Shown here one piece after another: positions 27,100 through 36,722 of a stretch of DNA of 64,000 nt. Made by a program: the position numbers and the translations under genes. Each line of letters opens with the position of its first letter. Within the stretch, counting starts at the first letter, position 1. The DNA is from Burkholderiales bacterium. GTDB taxonomy: Bacteria; Pseudomonadota; Gammaproteobacteria; Burkholderiales; Burkholderiaceae_C. The DNA lies in the NCBI GenBank assembly GCA_016000195.1, contig JAECRO010000004.1, positions 43,000 through 106,999 of the forward strand. The letters are read 5' to 3'. A model generated the notes under the pieces. It was not told the DNA's origin. It ran no database searches and saw nothing but the letters and a program-made list of their open reading frames with translations.

Positions 27100-27778
27100 T
27101 TAAGTGTTCAGTCCCGGCATTTGATGGATCGGATCAATGATGAATCGATTTGGCTCTGAAGTCCAGCGCTTGCAGATGTATTCATAGGGCGTTAAACCCT
27201 TGAGGGACTTCAAACGACGAGCAAATTAGTTCCTGTAGGAATGCTGTGGCCGTTTCGACGTTGGCACTTTCTTGTAAGCGCACAAAGGCAAACTTGGACG
27301 TACGATCTATGGCCACGAACAGGTAGAGCTTGCCCTGAGCCGTTCGCACCTCGGCGATGTCGATGTGAAAGTAACCGATCGGGTAGAGTTTAAATACCTT
27401 GCGCGTTAGCTTGTCACCCTCGACCTGCGGCAGTCGGCTGATGCCGTGGCACTTGCCAAACAGCGATGCAGGGCTGAGCGGCTCAGATGAGGAATCGTTG
27501 GCTGTAATGCGTACAGACAGTCATCCAGAGGCAGCAACGTCTGCTTGGCGATTGGGCCACGATGATCGCCTCATCCTCAATCGAGAGAACGGTGGACTTG
27601 GCCTGCTTCGGCCCTGTCGGATGGTCGGCTGTAGAAGCACGGCACTTGCCAACTTGGTCACGGTCTTTTGGTTGATCCCATGACGCCTGGACAGCGCCCT
27701 TAGGCTTTCTTGACTATTTTGTATTGTTCGACGGACTGCCTCTGCCCGGGTGGCGCAGCCGTGAAGAACTTGGCCCAT
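27100..27778 (-). pseudogene. IS481-family transposase remnant, deleted and frameshifted
   Basis: The N-terminus (MGQVLHGCATRAEAVRRTIQ, ESLRALSRRHGINQKTV) is the helix-turn-helix of IS481-type transposases. Further along, different frames give GDKLTRKVFKLYPIGYFHID-like sequence, AEVRTAEGKLYLFVAIDR and an FAFVRL-type stretch. The C-terminus then reads ARRLKSLKGLTPYEYICKRW and ends EPNRFIIDPIHQMPGLNT. The catalytic middle (second Asp, Glu) is deleted and at least two frameshifts are present. Dead element. Confidence 0.7.
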
Positions 27779-27889
27779 AGTGCTTCCTTCCATTGCGAGG
27801 AGAATATTGCACCATCAAATGCAGGGAATGAACAGCTAAGCTCTGTTCAACGTCCGCTTCTGTTCAGGTCGCAGGTCCGCTTTGGGCCG

Positions 27890-28046
27890 ATTCTGTTGAG
27901 AAATACTCCAGCAGAGTTCTAACGTGCTTTTGTGGGGTAGCTTGATGCTTGCTCGCATTGTGATCGTCGATCCTGGGGCGATTTGAAAGGTCGAGGTTCG
28001 CCATTTCTGAGAACTATCGCCGGCAACCTGAGTTTTCAACAGAATT
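27890..28046. mobile_element. MITE-like element, left copy
   Basis: 157 bp with inverted ends ATTCTGTTGAGAAATACTC / AGTTTTCAACAGAATT (slightly decayed here). Its internal 118 bp are identical to the copy at 35561-35717 and in the same orientation. It contains no gene. It is embedded between GTCCGCTTTGGGCC (27875-27888) and the exact reverse complement (28047-28060), as if inserted in a palindrome. Confidence 0.8.
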
Positions 28047-28241
28047 GGCCCAAAGCGGACGGCCAAAATCTTGATCCTACGGTCTCAGTTGCAGCGGGTG
28101 CGGTCCTTTACTGTTCCAAACTCGTCGCCCGAAAGCGGCCCCACAACGTTCGACGTAAGGAGCTGGCCGCAGGCAGGTCCGCCGACGGCAGCCCGGGCTG
28201 GTAAGCTACGCCAAAGGACGGGTGCAGGGAGCGCCAAAGAT

Positions 28242-31200
28242 ATGGCGAAGCAAAATTCTGTAGGTCCCTCCAGGAGCGGCGACCAGTTCCACTATCAATG
28301 GGCTGCCCGGCAATGCCTCGGGCTGCTTGCCGCGAGAGACGGCCTGGTGGCGGTGGCGATTGAAGGACCATCACTGGACGAGGGAGATGCTTCTACGAGC
28401 GTCGGTGACCAGGTCATTGACGTCGGTCTCTACTACGGGAGCGAGGACGTCATAGCGGCGAAGTCCATCCGCTATGTGCAGCTCAAGCACTCATCCAAGC
28501 ACGCGCACGACCCTTGGACGGCAAGCGGTCTCAAAGGAACCATAGAAGGCTTCGCTGGGCGTTTCAAGGCGTTGGAGGCGTCGCTTGGTCTGGAGGTCCT
28601 GGCGAAGAAGGTGCGGTTCATTTTTCTGACGAACAGGCCCATGGATGGGACTGTTCTTGACGCGTTGGCCGATATCGCCGCGGGGTCGACAGCGCCGCGG
28701 CACCGTGACATTGACGAGTTACTGAAACGGTACGCGGCGTCAGCAGGCAGTAGCGTACAGAGCTTATTCGCTGTCTTCTCGATTGAGGCTGGCGAACCGG
28801 ATCTGTGGGAACAACGCAATCTCCTCCGTCAGGATCTCAACGCCTATATGTCCGAACCGGATACGGAGGCTGCGCTTCAGCTGAACGAGTTGGTTACCCG
28901 CCGGGCAACCGACGAGGGAGAGAAGGACCGTTCCGTCCGGCTCTACAACGTCCTTCTCGCCCTTCGGGTGACTGAAGTCGAGCTTCTGCCGGCCGCCTCG
29001 CTGATCTCGGAACCGGCGCAGGTGCTCCCTCGAGCGCAGCAGGCAGACATCCTCGCGACGCTGCTCACCGCACAACGCCCTGTTGTCATCCACGCCGATG
29101 GTGGTGTGGGTAAGTCGACCCTATCTGCTCACCTGGCCCGTGCGATGCCCGCTGGGTCGGTGGCGGTGCTGTACGACTGCTTCGGTGACGGGACCTATCG
29201 CCAAGCCTTGAAGTATCGCCATCGGTACCGCGATGCCCTCATCCAGATCGCGAACGAGCTCGCAGGTCAGCAGCTTTGCCTGCCATTGATTCCGTCCAGC
29301 GGCACCGATCCCAAGCAATTCATGCGGGCCTTCGTGTCGCGGCTCAAGCAAGCGATTGATCTTCTTAGAGCCCGCACGCCTCAGGCGAGCCTTTGCATCA
29401 TCGTCGACGCGGCCGACAACGCCTACATGGCGGCACATGAGATCGGTGAGCGCGCCTTTGTCCATGACCTGATCAACACGGATATGCTCGACGGGGTGCG
29501 GTTGGCATTCACTTGCCGGTCTCACCGGCAGAGGCACTTGGGCGCTCCACTCGACAGCATCGTGATCAAGCTGGAGTCGTTCTCCAAGGCTGAGACCGCC
29601 ACACACCTGCGTCTGAGCTATCCCGAGGCGACTGACGCGGAGGCAGCAGAATTCGCTTTTCTCAGCAGCGATAACCCCCGAGTTCAAGCGCTGGCCATGG
29701 AGGGTACCCCGCCCATCGGCGACATGCTGAGGGCCCTGGGACCAACGCCCACAACGGTTCAGCACGCGATCGGAGGTCTGCTGACCAAAGCCATCGACAG
29801 GCTGAGAGCCGAGTGGGGACCGACCGAAGCGAATCAGATTGACCTGATCTGCAAGGGCCTTGCAGTTCTCCGGCCCCTAGTGCCGATTTCCATCCTGGCC
29901 CAGATCGCCGAGGTTCCCGAGAGCGCAGTGCGGACGTTTGCCACTGAGTTTGGGCGGCCTCTGTTCGTCAAGGACTCGGGTCTGCACTTCATGGACGAAC
30001 CAGCGGAGACCTGGTTCAACGAGACGTTCAAGCCCGATGCAGCTTCGCTTGATGCGTTCCTCGCGAGGCTTAAGCCGCTCGCGGCAAGCAGCTCCTACGT
30101 TGCGGCGGCGCTGCCGCAGCTGCTGCTATCAGCCGGCCGGATGGACGAGCTGATCGCGCTGGCGCTATCGAATGAGAGCTTGCCCGAGCTCAATCCTCTA
30201 GAGCGACGCGATGTCGAGCTGCAACGACTGACGTTCGCGCTCAGAGCGTGCCTGCAGCAGGGGCGGCATGTCGCTGCCGCGAAGCTCGCGATGAAAGTCG
30301 GCGGCGAGGTGGCCGGCGAGGTTCGCCAGAACACGCTGATCCAAGAGAACACCGACATCGCCAGCGTCCTGCTTGCGCCAGATCGCATCGAAGAAATGGT
30401 TTCCCGTCGCACGTTCAGCGGCGGATTTCTGGGCTCACATCACGCTTACGAGGCGGTGCTGCTCGCCGGAAGCGATGACCTCATCCCTGAGGCGAGAAGC
30501 AGGTTGCGCATGGCCTGGGAGTCGTTGATCGCTTGGAGCAAGCTGCCACCCAAGCGCCGCAAGGACGACAAGCTTGAGGACGCCGACGTCGCTGAGCTGG
30601 CTCTCGGTGCGCTGAGGCTGCGAGGTCCTGCTGAGGCCGCGCGATTTCTGAAAGGATGGAGTCCCAAATCCACTGTACTGAGAACCACGAAGCTCGTCGC
30701 TGCTCGACTTGCGGATCTTGGCGACTACAAGCGGCTCGATGAGCTGGCCGAGCACGCCGGGGGCGATGCATGGATGTTGCTGGGCTTGGCTACTGAAGCG
30801 GCCAAGGTCGCACATCTGTTGCCTGAGGAGCCGCTGCGCCATCTGATGGGTATCTTGGTTGACCCTAAAGTCAAGCTGCCCGAAGAAAACCTCTCATGGA
30901 AGTCGGGAAGCAGCGTGCTGGACGGCGTCTGGTCCGCAATCACGCTGGCGCTCCGGTGCCTCCCGCGCGACGATGCGACTTGGGCGGAGACGTTGCGCCG
31001 GTACTTGCCGGCAGATCCGCCTCGCCAGTCCCATGATTTCGACGCCGAGCGCGCGAAGTTCATCCGAGCCTACGCTTTGGAAGCCGCGCTGCGCGGCCAA
31101 CGGATTAAGTTGATTGATCTGGCACCCAAGGATGTTCGCCCTGAGTTCAAGACGAAGGGGTCTCCTGTTAAAGGCCAACAAGCGTCCCAGCTGGAGCACG

Positions 31201-34200
31201 TGACAGGAGGCGTTCTCGCCTGGTTCATCTTGGCCGCTGAAATCGCCTGTGGCCGTCAGCCTTCCAACCTTGACCATGAGATCGAGCTTGCGCTGGGACA
31301 GACGAAAACTGCTTCGTCACGCGACTACCAGCGCAACTTCAATTTGGAGAAGGTGGCTGCCGTCGAGTGGGTGCAAATCTTGCGCGACGCGGGTTCCAGC
31401 AAGCCCGCCCAAGCTGACGCGTTGTTGAAGTGGATCGACAAGCAGAGCCACATCTACTCGAGCACACTCACGGCGATGTGTCGCGTGGCGGCGCGAACAG
31501 CGGGACTGGCCGACCTCTCGTTGCAGCTGAGCTCGAGAGCGTTCGAACAGCTTGCTACGTCACGCAGCGATGCGGAGACACGGGTTGACGACCTCCAGGA
31601 GCTGGCGCGTGCCATCTTTTGCGTGAGCAAGTCGGAGGCGGCTGCCTATTTCGACAAGGCGATCGACATCGCCAGCAAGATCGGAGAGGAACACCTCTCT
31701 CGATGGACAACGTTCCTGGATCTCACGGACGCTGCGCATCGCCGGGGCCATGCAAGACCACGGACCGCCTATCGGCTGGCGCGCATTGCCGAGCTCAGCT
31801 ACGAGCACATGGCCCGGGACAAGTACATGGATTGGAACAGGTTGGTTGAGGGCCTGGTCGGCCTCTGCCCTTCGTCCAGCCTGGCGATCCTGAGCCGTTG
31901 GCGGGATCGAGAGTTTGGGTTTTCTGGCGAGCTATTCCCGGTCGCGATCTACCGCCTGATCGACCACGGGCTCCTTCCTAAGAAGGCCGCCATCGCGCTG
32001 AGCGGCACCGTGAAGGGATGGAAGCGCATCGACGACATCAAAGCGGCCATCGACGCAGAATCCAACGCCGACCGAAAGCGATCAATCCTGCAGATCGCCT
32101 ATCGCTTCCTTCGCAGCCAGTCTTACGAAACGCCCACCTGGCGCGAGCTCAAGGCTCTGGCCGACTCACTGCATGTATCGCTGCCAGATCTGGAGCGGCT
32201 GCTTCACGCATCAGAAGCAAAAGCAGCCATTGCGCCAGTGACAACTGCTCCTATGCCCTGGGCGGCCCCACACAAAGAGATCCAGGAGCCCGACTGGGAT
32301 GCAGTTTTCAGTGGGGTCGATCTCCGAGATGCAGCCGCGGTTCTCGCGGCACGGCGATCGCTCAAGAAAGCTGACTATCGTTCGTACGTCCGCGAGTTCT
32401 ATGAAGAAGGCTGTCGGCGCGCGACGCTATCGGAGATAGAGGGGTACCTCCGCGCAATCCGGTCGGACGACGAATTCAGCGTGTTCAGCTTCATGGACGT
32501 CATCAAGCACCTCCCCGGGCCGAGCAAGAGGCTCCAGTCAGTCCGCAACGAACTCAAGAAGGCAGCCATTTCGCTGGCCGCGAGCGAGCCCAATCGTGTT
32601 GGGCGCCGCGGCTGGGGTCGTGCAGGCCCCTTCGATGGTCTCTATGCAGAGGGCATCGTCTCGGAGAATGAAGTCGCGTCAGCCCGGATAAAGGGATACT
32701 TGTCTCAGCTCGACACGCTTGATGCGAACGACTTGTTCAATCTGGTGGAACCGCTCGCACGGCACTTAACCAGCGACGAGGCTGATGAAGTGTTGAACTT
32801 CGGATTTGACCTGCTTGAAGAGATCCTTGAGGGTGAAGACGGCGATGGTCCGTGGAATGACTCGCTCGCTCCGTCATCGTCTTGTGAAGCAGCCTTGGCC
32901 GGCTATTTGTGGGCAGGTCTGGCGCGCCCTTCCACTGCGGAACGCTGGGAACACGCGCACTGCGTCCGAAACTGCCTTGAGCTCGACTGGCGATCCCTAC
33001 TGTCCGCGCTGGCCAGTCGCGCATCGGCTGCCGACCCAGAGCCGTTCGTCGACCGCGGTCTGATTTTCTACGAATGGCACGCCCGCCAATGGCTCTGCCT
33101 TGCCCTGGCGCGGGGCGCAATGGACTCCCCCCAAGCCGTGGCTCCATTTCTCGCGTTTCTTGACGCTGCCGTTCGAGAGCAACACGTCGTTATCCGGCAT
33201 TTCGCTTCGGACGCACTGAGGCGTCTGAACGAAGTCAGTGCCTTGCCAACGGATTTGCTCGCCATCGCGAACGGTGCAAACCGCTCAGCGCTGGCCACGG
33301 ATATCTACGCTCGTGGCGAACACGAGATCGTTGATGATGATGTCTCGGATGGCGAGGCCGCGGACGACGACGAGAGGTACTTCTTTGGCATCGACATCGG
33401 CCCATATTGGTTCGCTCCGTTGGGCCGAGTCTTTGGACTGAACCAGCGGTCCATCGAGCGGCGAGCGCGGCCAGTCTTGCGCGATCGCATGTCATTTGGC
33501 CACCATCGTCGCGTCGATGACCAGCGCTACAAGCGCGGACTCTTTCGAGGACGAGAGACAACCCACTCGCACGGCAGCATGCCCGGAGTGGAGGACAGCG
33601 TCGTCTATCAGTCCTATCACGCCATGATGTTCGTCGCTGGCCAGCTCTTGGAGACCAAGCCGGTACGCCGTCGCGCTGATGAGGAAGAGGACCCCTTCGA
33701 CGACTGGTTGAAAGGACAGTTGCTCACTCGCGGTGATGACCGGTGGCTTGCGGATCGACGCGATCCCCAGATACTGAAGGTTGACCCGGCGAGCAGCACT
33801 CGATCTGATGCCTCATGGTGTTGGCAGGTCGATCGACAGTACCTGGATGACCAACTGACAACGGACGACGGCATGACGGCTCTCTGGGGTCATTGGACGA
33901 CCACCGATGCGGTCAACAGTGAAACGGTGTCAGTGGGGTCTGTGCTTGTTCCTTCGCGTCACGCGGCGACCTTTCTGGCCGCTATGCAAACCAGCCCTAG
34001 CCCAGGAGAGATTTACCTTCCAGACGCGGATCACATCGACCATGGAGAGAAGGTTGATGACCCAGAGTTGAGGCTGTTCGGCTGGGTAAAGACGGGAAGC
34101 GATTCTTTGAGCCTTGACGAATATGACCCTTGGGCCGGCAAGATTAGCAGCCCGGGCCCGCGCCCTTGCCAGGAAATCCTCGATGTCCTGACTCCGATGA

Positions 34201-34502
34201 ATGATCCCGACGCGAGATCGTGGACGCTACCAGCCGGGGGCAGGCTGAGGAGCGAGACATGGTCGCGCAGCACGGGCTACGGGGAGGAGCGCGACCTCCT
34301 TACCGGTACTCGGCTCAGCGCCGACGACAAGTTCATTCGTGCATTGTTGGAGGGGCGCCCGGACACTTCGCTGATCGTCCGCGTCAAGGTCCGCCGCAAG
34401 CCGCCGAAAGACGAGGCCGGCAAGGACGACTTCACCTTCTACAACTATCCCTACAACCGCTACTACCTGATCGGACACGATGGAATCACTCGATCGCTCT
34501 AA
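28242..34502 (+). CDS. Giant STAND-type NTPase with N-terminal nuclease-like domain (putative antiphage sensor)
   Basis: About 2,086 residues. I chose ATG 28242 (MAKQNSVGPSRSGDQFHYQW) because the preceding open frame has no homologous look and AGGGAG lies upstream. The N-terminus resembles Cap4/DUF4297 nucleases: SGDQFHYQW, Glu41, Asp60 in QVIDVGL, and Gln80-Leu-Lys82 in RYVQLKH form a PD-(D/E)xK-like site. A STAND P-loop follows: Walker A GGVGKST (about 287-293) and Walker B LCIIVDAAD (Asp389). The remaining 1,500 residues are mostly helical, as expected of a ligand-sensing superstructure, ending in a tail with FFGIDIGPYWFAPLGRVFG and FYNYPYNRYYLIG. Nuclease-STAND proteins of this size include the Avs (AVAST) phage sensors; which class, if any, is undecided. 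The partner gene overlaps its end by 23 bp. Both lie between two MITE copies. Confidence 0.75.
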   Translation: MAKQNSVGPSRSGDQFHYQWAARQCLGLLAARDGLVAVAIEGPSLDEGDASTSVGDQVIDVGLYYGSEDVIAAKSIRYVQLKHSSKHAHDPWTASGLKGTIEGFAGRFKALEASLGLEVLAKKVRFIFLTNRPMDGTVLDALADIAAGSTAPRHRDIDELLKRYAASAGSSVQSLFAVFSIEAGEPDLWEQRNLLRQDLNAYMSEPDTEAALQLNELVTRRATDEGEKDRSVRLYNVLLALRVTEVELLPAASLISEPAQVLPRAQQADILATLLTAQRPVVIHADGGVGKSTLSAHLARAMPAGSVAVLYDCFGDGTYRQALKYRHRYRDALIQIANELAGQQLCLPLIPSSGTDPKQFMRAFVSRLKQAIDLLRARTPQASLCIIVDAADNAYMAAHEIGERAFVHDLINTDMLDGVRLAFTCRSHRQRHLGAPLDSIVIKLESFSKAETATHLRLSYPEATDAEAAEFAFLSSDNPRVQALAMEGTPPIGDMLRALGPTPTTVQHAIGGLLTKAIDRLRAEWGPTEANQIDLICKGLAVLRPLVPISILAQIAEVPESAVRTFATEFGRPLFVKDSGLHFMDEPAETWFNETFKPDAASLDAFLARLKPLAASSSYVAAALPQLLLSAGRMDELIALALSNESLPELNPLERRDVELQRLTFALRACLQQGRHVAAAKLAMKVGGEVAGEVRQNTLIQENTDIASVLLAPDRIEEMVSRRTFSGGFLGSHHAYEAVLLAGSDDLIPEARSRLRMAWESLIAWSKLPPKRRKDDKLEDADVAELALGALRLRGPAEAARFLKGWSPKSTVLRTTKLVAARLADLGDYKRLDELAEHAGGDAWMLLGLATEAAKVAHLLPEEPLRHLMGILVDPKVKLPEENLSWKSGSSVLDGVWSAITLALRCLPRDDATWAETLRRYLPADPPRQSHDFDAERAKFIRAYALEAALRGQRIKLIDLAPKDVRPEFKTKGSPVKGQQASQLEHVTGGVLAWFILAAEIACGRQPSNLDHEIELALGQTKTASSRDYQRNFNLEKVAAVEWVQILRDAGSSKPAQADALLKWIDKQSHIYSSTLTAMCRVAARTAGLADLSLQLSSRAFEQLATSRSDAETRVDDLQELARAIFCVSKSEAAAYFDKAIDIASKIGEEHLSRWTTFLDLTDAAHRRGHARPRTAYRLARIAELSYEHMARDKYMDWNRLVEGLVGLCPSSSLAILSRWRDREFGFSGELFPVAIYRLIDHGLLPKKAAIALSGTVKGWKRIDDIKAAIDAESNADRKRSILQIAYRFLRSQSYETPTWRELKALADSLHVSLPDLERLLHASEAKAAIAPVTTAPMPWAAPHKEIQEPDWDAVFSGVDLRDAAAVLAARRSLKKADYRSYVREFYEEGCRRATLSEIEGYLRAIRSDDEFSVFSFMDVIKHLPGPSKRLQSVRNELKKAAISLAASEPNRVGRRGWGRAGPFDGLYAEGIVSENEVASARIKGYLSQLDTLDANDLFNLVEPLARHLTSDEADEVLNFGFDLLEEILEGEDGDGPWNDSLAPSSSCEAALAGYLWAGLARPSTAERWEHAHCVRNCLELDWRSLLSALASRASAADPEPFVDRGLIFYEWHARQWLCLALARGAMDSPQAVAPFLAFLDAAVREQHVVIRHFASDALRRLNEVSALPTDLLAIANGANRSALATDIYARGEHEIVDDDVSDGEAADDDERYFFGIDIGPYWFAPLGRVFGLNQRSIERRARPVLRDRMSFGHHRRVDDQRYKRGLFRGRETTHSHGSMPGVEDSVVYQSYHAMMFVAGQLLETKPVRRRADEEEDPFDDWLKGQLLTRGDDRWLADRRDPQILKVDPASSTRSDASWCWQVDRQYLDDQLTTDDGMTALWGHWTTTDAVNSETVSVGSVLVPSRHAATFLAAMQTSPSPGEIYLPDADHIDHGEKVDDPELRLFGWVKTGSDSLSLDEYDPWAGKISSPGPRPCQEILDVLTPMNDPDARSWTLPAGGRLRSETWSRSTGYGEERDLLTGTRLSADDKFIRALLEGRPDTSLIVRVKVRRKPPKDEAGKDDFTFYNYPYNRYYLIGHDGITRSL

Positions 34503-35160
34503 GGCAATCATCGAGCTTGGCAAGCGGATCGTTGCCGGCTTGAAGCTGGGCAACGATGTTACTGCGCAGTGGATGGCCCACCTGGTTGCCGAGAAGATCT
34601 CCGCTGCTGAGCAAGCGTCCGAAACCGCGCGGGATACCGCGGTAGCAGAGTGCGTTGATGTCATCTTGAAACTCTGGGCGCACCGGTACACGTTGCCCCC
34701 CTACATGCGACCGCTGAGGGAGTTGGACCCGCTGCTGCGCACCCTCAATTCCTTGGGCGTGAATGAGACAGATGAGCTCAGGTTCTTCTCGCGCCGGCCT
34801 AGCAGCGAAGAGCTTGAAGGTGCGGCGGAGGACGAGAAGAGGCTTTTCGAGTTCGCGATCGGCATCGATCACGTGGCCAGGGAGTTGATCCGTCACGCGC
34901 TCAGCGTTGCCGCCGAGCGGTCAGTCGATCTGGTCAAGCCGTGGCTGGAAGAGGCTTTCAAAGGCAACTTGGACGCCACCGTTGAACTGCGGATTGCGAG
35001 GTTCGCCGTAGAGGGCCTGTTGAAGGGCCAGGAAGCGGCCAAGCAACAGGCCATGCTTGATCGAATCGATCGGCTGGAGAGTTTTGCGAACGCCGCCTTG
35101 TTTCTGGCCGGCGAGATGAGAAAAACGCTCCCTCAAGACATCCAGGGATCGGGAGACTGA
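34480..35160 (+). CDS. Unknown partner of the STAND NTPase
   Basis: 226 residues, predicted almost entirely helical, with no signal peptide, membrane helix or recognised motif. Stretches such as MESLDRSKAIIELGKRIVAG, ELIRHALSVAAERSVDLVKPW and KQQAMLDRIDRLESFANAAL look like coiled or bundled helices. Its ATG lies inside the last 23 bases of the NTPase gene, so the two are translationally coupled and probably act together, for example as an accessory or regulatory subunit. That role is inference from arrangement only. Confidence 0.6.
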   Translation: MESLDRSKAIIELGKRIVAGLKLGNDVTAQWMAHLVAEKISAAEQASETARDTAVAECVDVILKLWAHRYTLPPYMRPLRELDPLLRTLNSLGVNETDELRFFSRRPSSEELEGAAEDEKRLFEFAIGIDHVARELIRHALSVAAERSVDLVKPWLEEAFKGNLDATVELRIARFAVEGLLKGQEAAKQQAMLDRIDRLESFANAALFLAGEMRKTLPQDIQGSGD

Positions 35161-35205
35161 CAAGACAGGCTCCGCGCTACAGCGAAACTGCTTACATCGT
35201 CAGAC

Positions 35206-35433
35206 CTAGCGAGAGCTCATGAGGAAGTAGATTAGTCCGGCGAACAACAGGACGTCGCCGGCAAATGGGCTGAGAAGAAGGAAGGCGATATACAAAATGG
35301 TTGCCAGCACAACGGCAAGCACAGCGTCTGTACGGAGCTCACGCGCGACGCGAAGGTGGTTGGGACCGGGCTCATCATCGCGAAGGCGCGCGTGCATGGC
35401 GCTGAGGCTGGACAGCGTGCCCGCAAACCGCAT
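35206..35433 (-). CDS. Small two-helix membrane protein, hypothetical
   Basis: 75 residues. A charged N-terminus (RLRDDEPGPNHLRVARELRT) is followed by two hydrophobic stretches (AVLAVVLATILYIAFLLL and VLLFAGLIYFLM). AAAGG lies 8 bp before the ATG. It is convergent with the NTPase partner gene and inside the MITE-bracketed segment. No family recognised. A small membrane protein beside a nuclease-NTPase might be an effector or merely a passenger. Confidence 0.4.
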   Translation of the reverse strand: MRFAGTLSSLSAMHARLRDDEPGPNHLRVARELRTDAVLAVVLATILYIAFLLLSPFAGDVLLFAGLIYFLMSSR

Positions 35434-35560
35434 ACAGCACCTTTTGCAAACCCAATGTTTCCCGTTCCGTTCGGGCCGGGAGAGGCATAGCCTACTTCCA
35501 GCCTGACTTCCCCCACTTCGGGCTCACAAAGCAGTCACTGATGTACGGCTGCTATCAGCC

Positions 35561-35717
35561 AATTCTGTTGAAAAACTCTCCAGCAGTTCTAACGTGCTTT
35601 TGTGGGGTAGCTTGATGCTTGCTCGCATTGTGATCGTCGATCCTGGGGCGATTTGAAAGGTCGAGGTTCGCCATTTCTGAGAACTATCGCCGGCAACCTG
35701 AGTTTTTCAACAGAATT
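35561..35717. mobile_element. MITE-like element, right copy
   Basis: 157 bp with perfect 17-bp inverted ends AATTCTGTTGAAAAACT (35561-35577) and AGTTTTTCAACAGAATT (35701-35717). Same length, orientation and internal sequence as 27890-28046. No coding content. The two copies bracket the NTPase gene pair. Confidence 0.85.
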
Positions 35718-35784
35718 AGCCTAAAACGGTCAGCCAAGGAAAAGTACTGACCGACTGCTCTTGGCCGGTAGCTGATGTCATTTC

Positions 35785-36468
35785 CTAGGTCGTCTGGACG
35801 CCAGTAGACGCCGATGGTAGTGCGTAACACTGATTGATGAAATCTGCGACTACGTGGAACGAATAAAGCACTGTGGGGTACAGCATGTCAGTGCCGTGAG
35901 CATGCAAATTTCGGATCTTCGGCATATGGGTCGCGTAATGCTCGACCCAGTCGAGAGAGTCCTCGGGAAGGATTTTGGCATCTGCCAGGCTATATTCGAT
36001 CTCAGTTAGATTCTCCTCAATCATTTTTTTTCGCATTTCGTCAGACAACCGGTCTTCCGCTCGCCGACGCGCCATCGACTCACCAAGACCAAAGCGCCCA
36101 TTGCTGATAAGTGAGTGCTTTGCCGCCAGCCGAATCCAGTCTGCCAAGCCACGCGGCTGCCCCTTCCCCGTGGGAACAAGACCCAACTCGTTCAATCGCT
36201 CACGCAGGGCAAGCTCCAGCGTCGAGAAAACATAGTGCTCGGCGACCATGTGGAAGCGGTATACGCACCAAGCGTACAAATATGCGTTCTTGGCAGTTTC
36301 GAAGTGAATGTGAATTTGCTCTGGGACAGCATTTGATAATTGCACCATCGCTATTGCCGAGTGGTGCTCCTCCAAGCTGCCTGTCGGATCACCATAGGCC
36401 ATCCGAGGGTCCGGTAGCGGCAGTGCAGCGATTGATCGGAGGGAATCTGCGGGGTTTATTGCACTCAT
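35785..36468 (-). CDS. HEPN-like protein, hypothetical
   Basis: 227 residues without signal or membrane segments. Helical N-terminal half with AYLYAWCVYRFHMVAEHYVF and LELALRERLNELGL. Near the C-terminus KIRNLHAHGTD contains an Rx4H arrangement (Arg186, His191), the RNase signature of HEPN domains. HEPN proteins are common ribonuclease effectors in toxin-antitoxin and abortive-infection systems. No partner nucleotidyltransferase is adjacent; the divergent neighbour is an HNH-type gene. The family call rests on one motif and predicted helicity. Confidence 0.45.
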   Translation of the reverse strand: MSAINPADSLRSIAALPLPDPRMAYGDPTGSLEEHHSAIAMVQLSNAVPEQIHIHFETAKNAYLYAWCVYRFHMVAEHYVFSTLELALRERLNELGLVPTGKGQPRGLADWIRLAAKHSLISNGRFGLGESMARRRAEDRLSDEMRKKMIEENLTEIEYSLADAKILPEDSLDWVEHYATHMPKIRNLHAHGTDMLYPTVLYSFHVVADFINQCYALPSASTGVQTT

Positions 36469-36722
36469 GTCTGATCAGCTCATGTCAAAGTGATACTGTA
36501 AGGGTAAGCCGTAGCCAGGCAGAGTCACACACTGTGCTGACTTTCATCCAACTTTCGATGTCCACTTTGAGCCCAAAGCGGAAGTTCAAGCGCGCTCGTT
36601 GAGGGAGCAGTATGCAGCAGGTTGATGTCGTACGTGGATCTTGCTCGAGCGGGTACTTATGGCCGCAGCTGACATCGCCGAAAACGTACTGGCATTCTTG
36701 AATCCGTTAGAGTTTTTATTCA

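Noticed and set aside
27890..28046. Integron attC site
   Set aside because: The inverted ends suggested one, but there is no integrase, no attC core sites and the second copy is an exact duplicate, which fits a MITE better.
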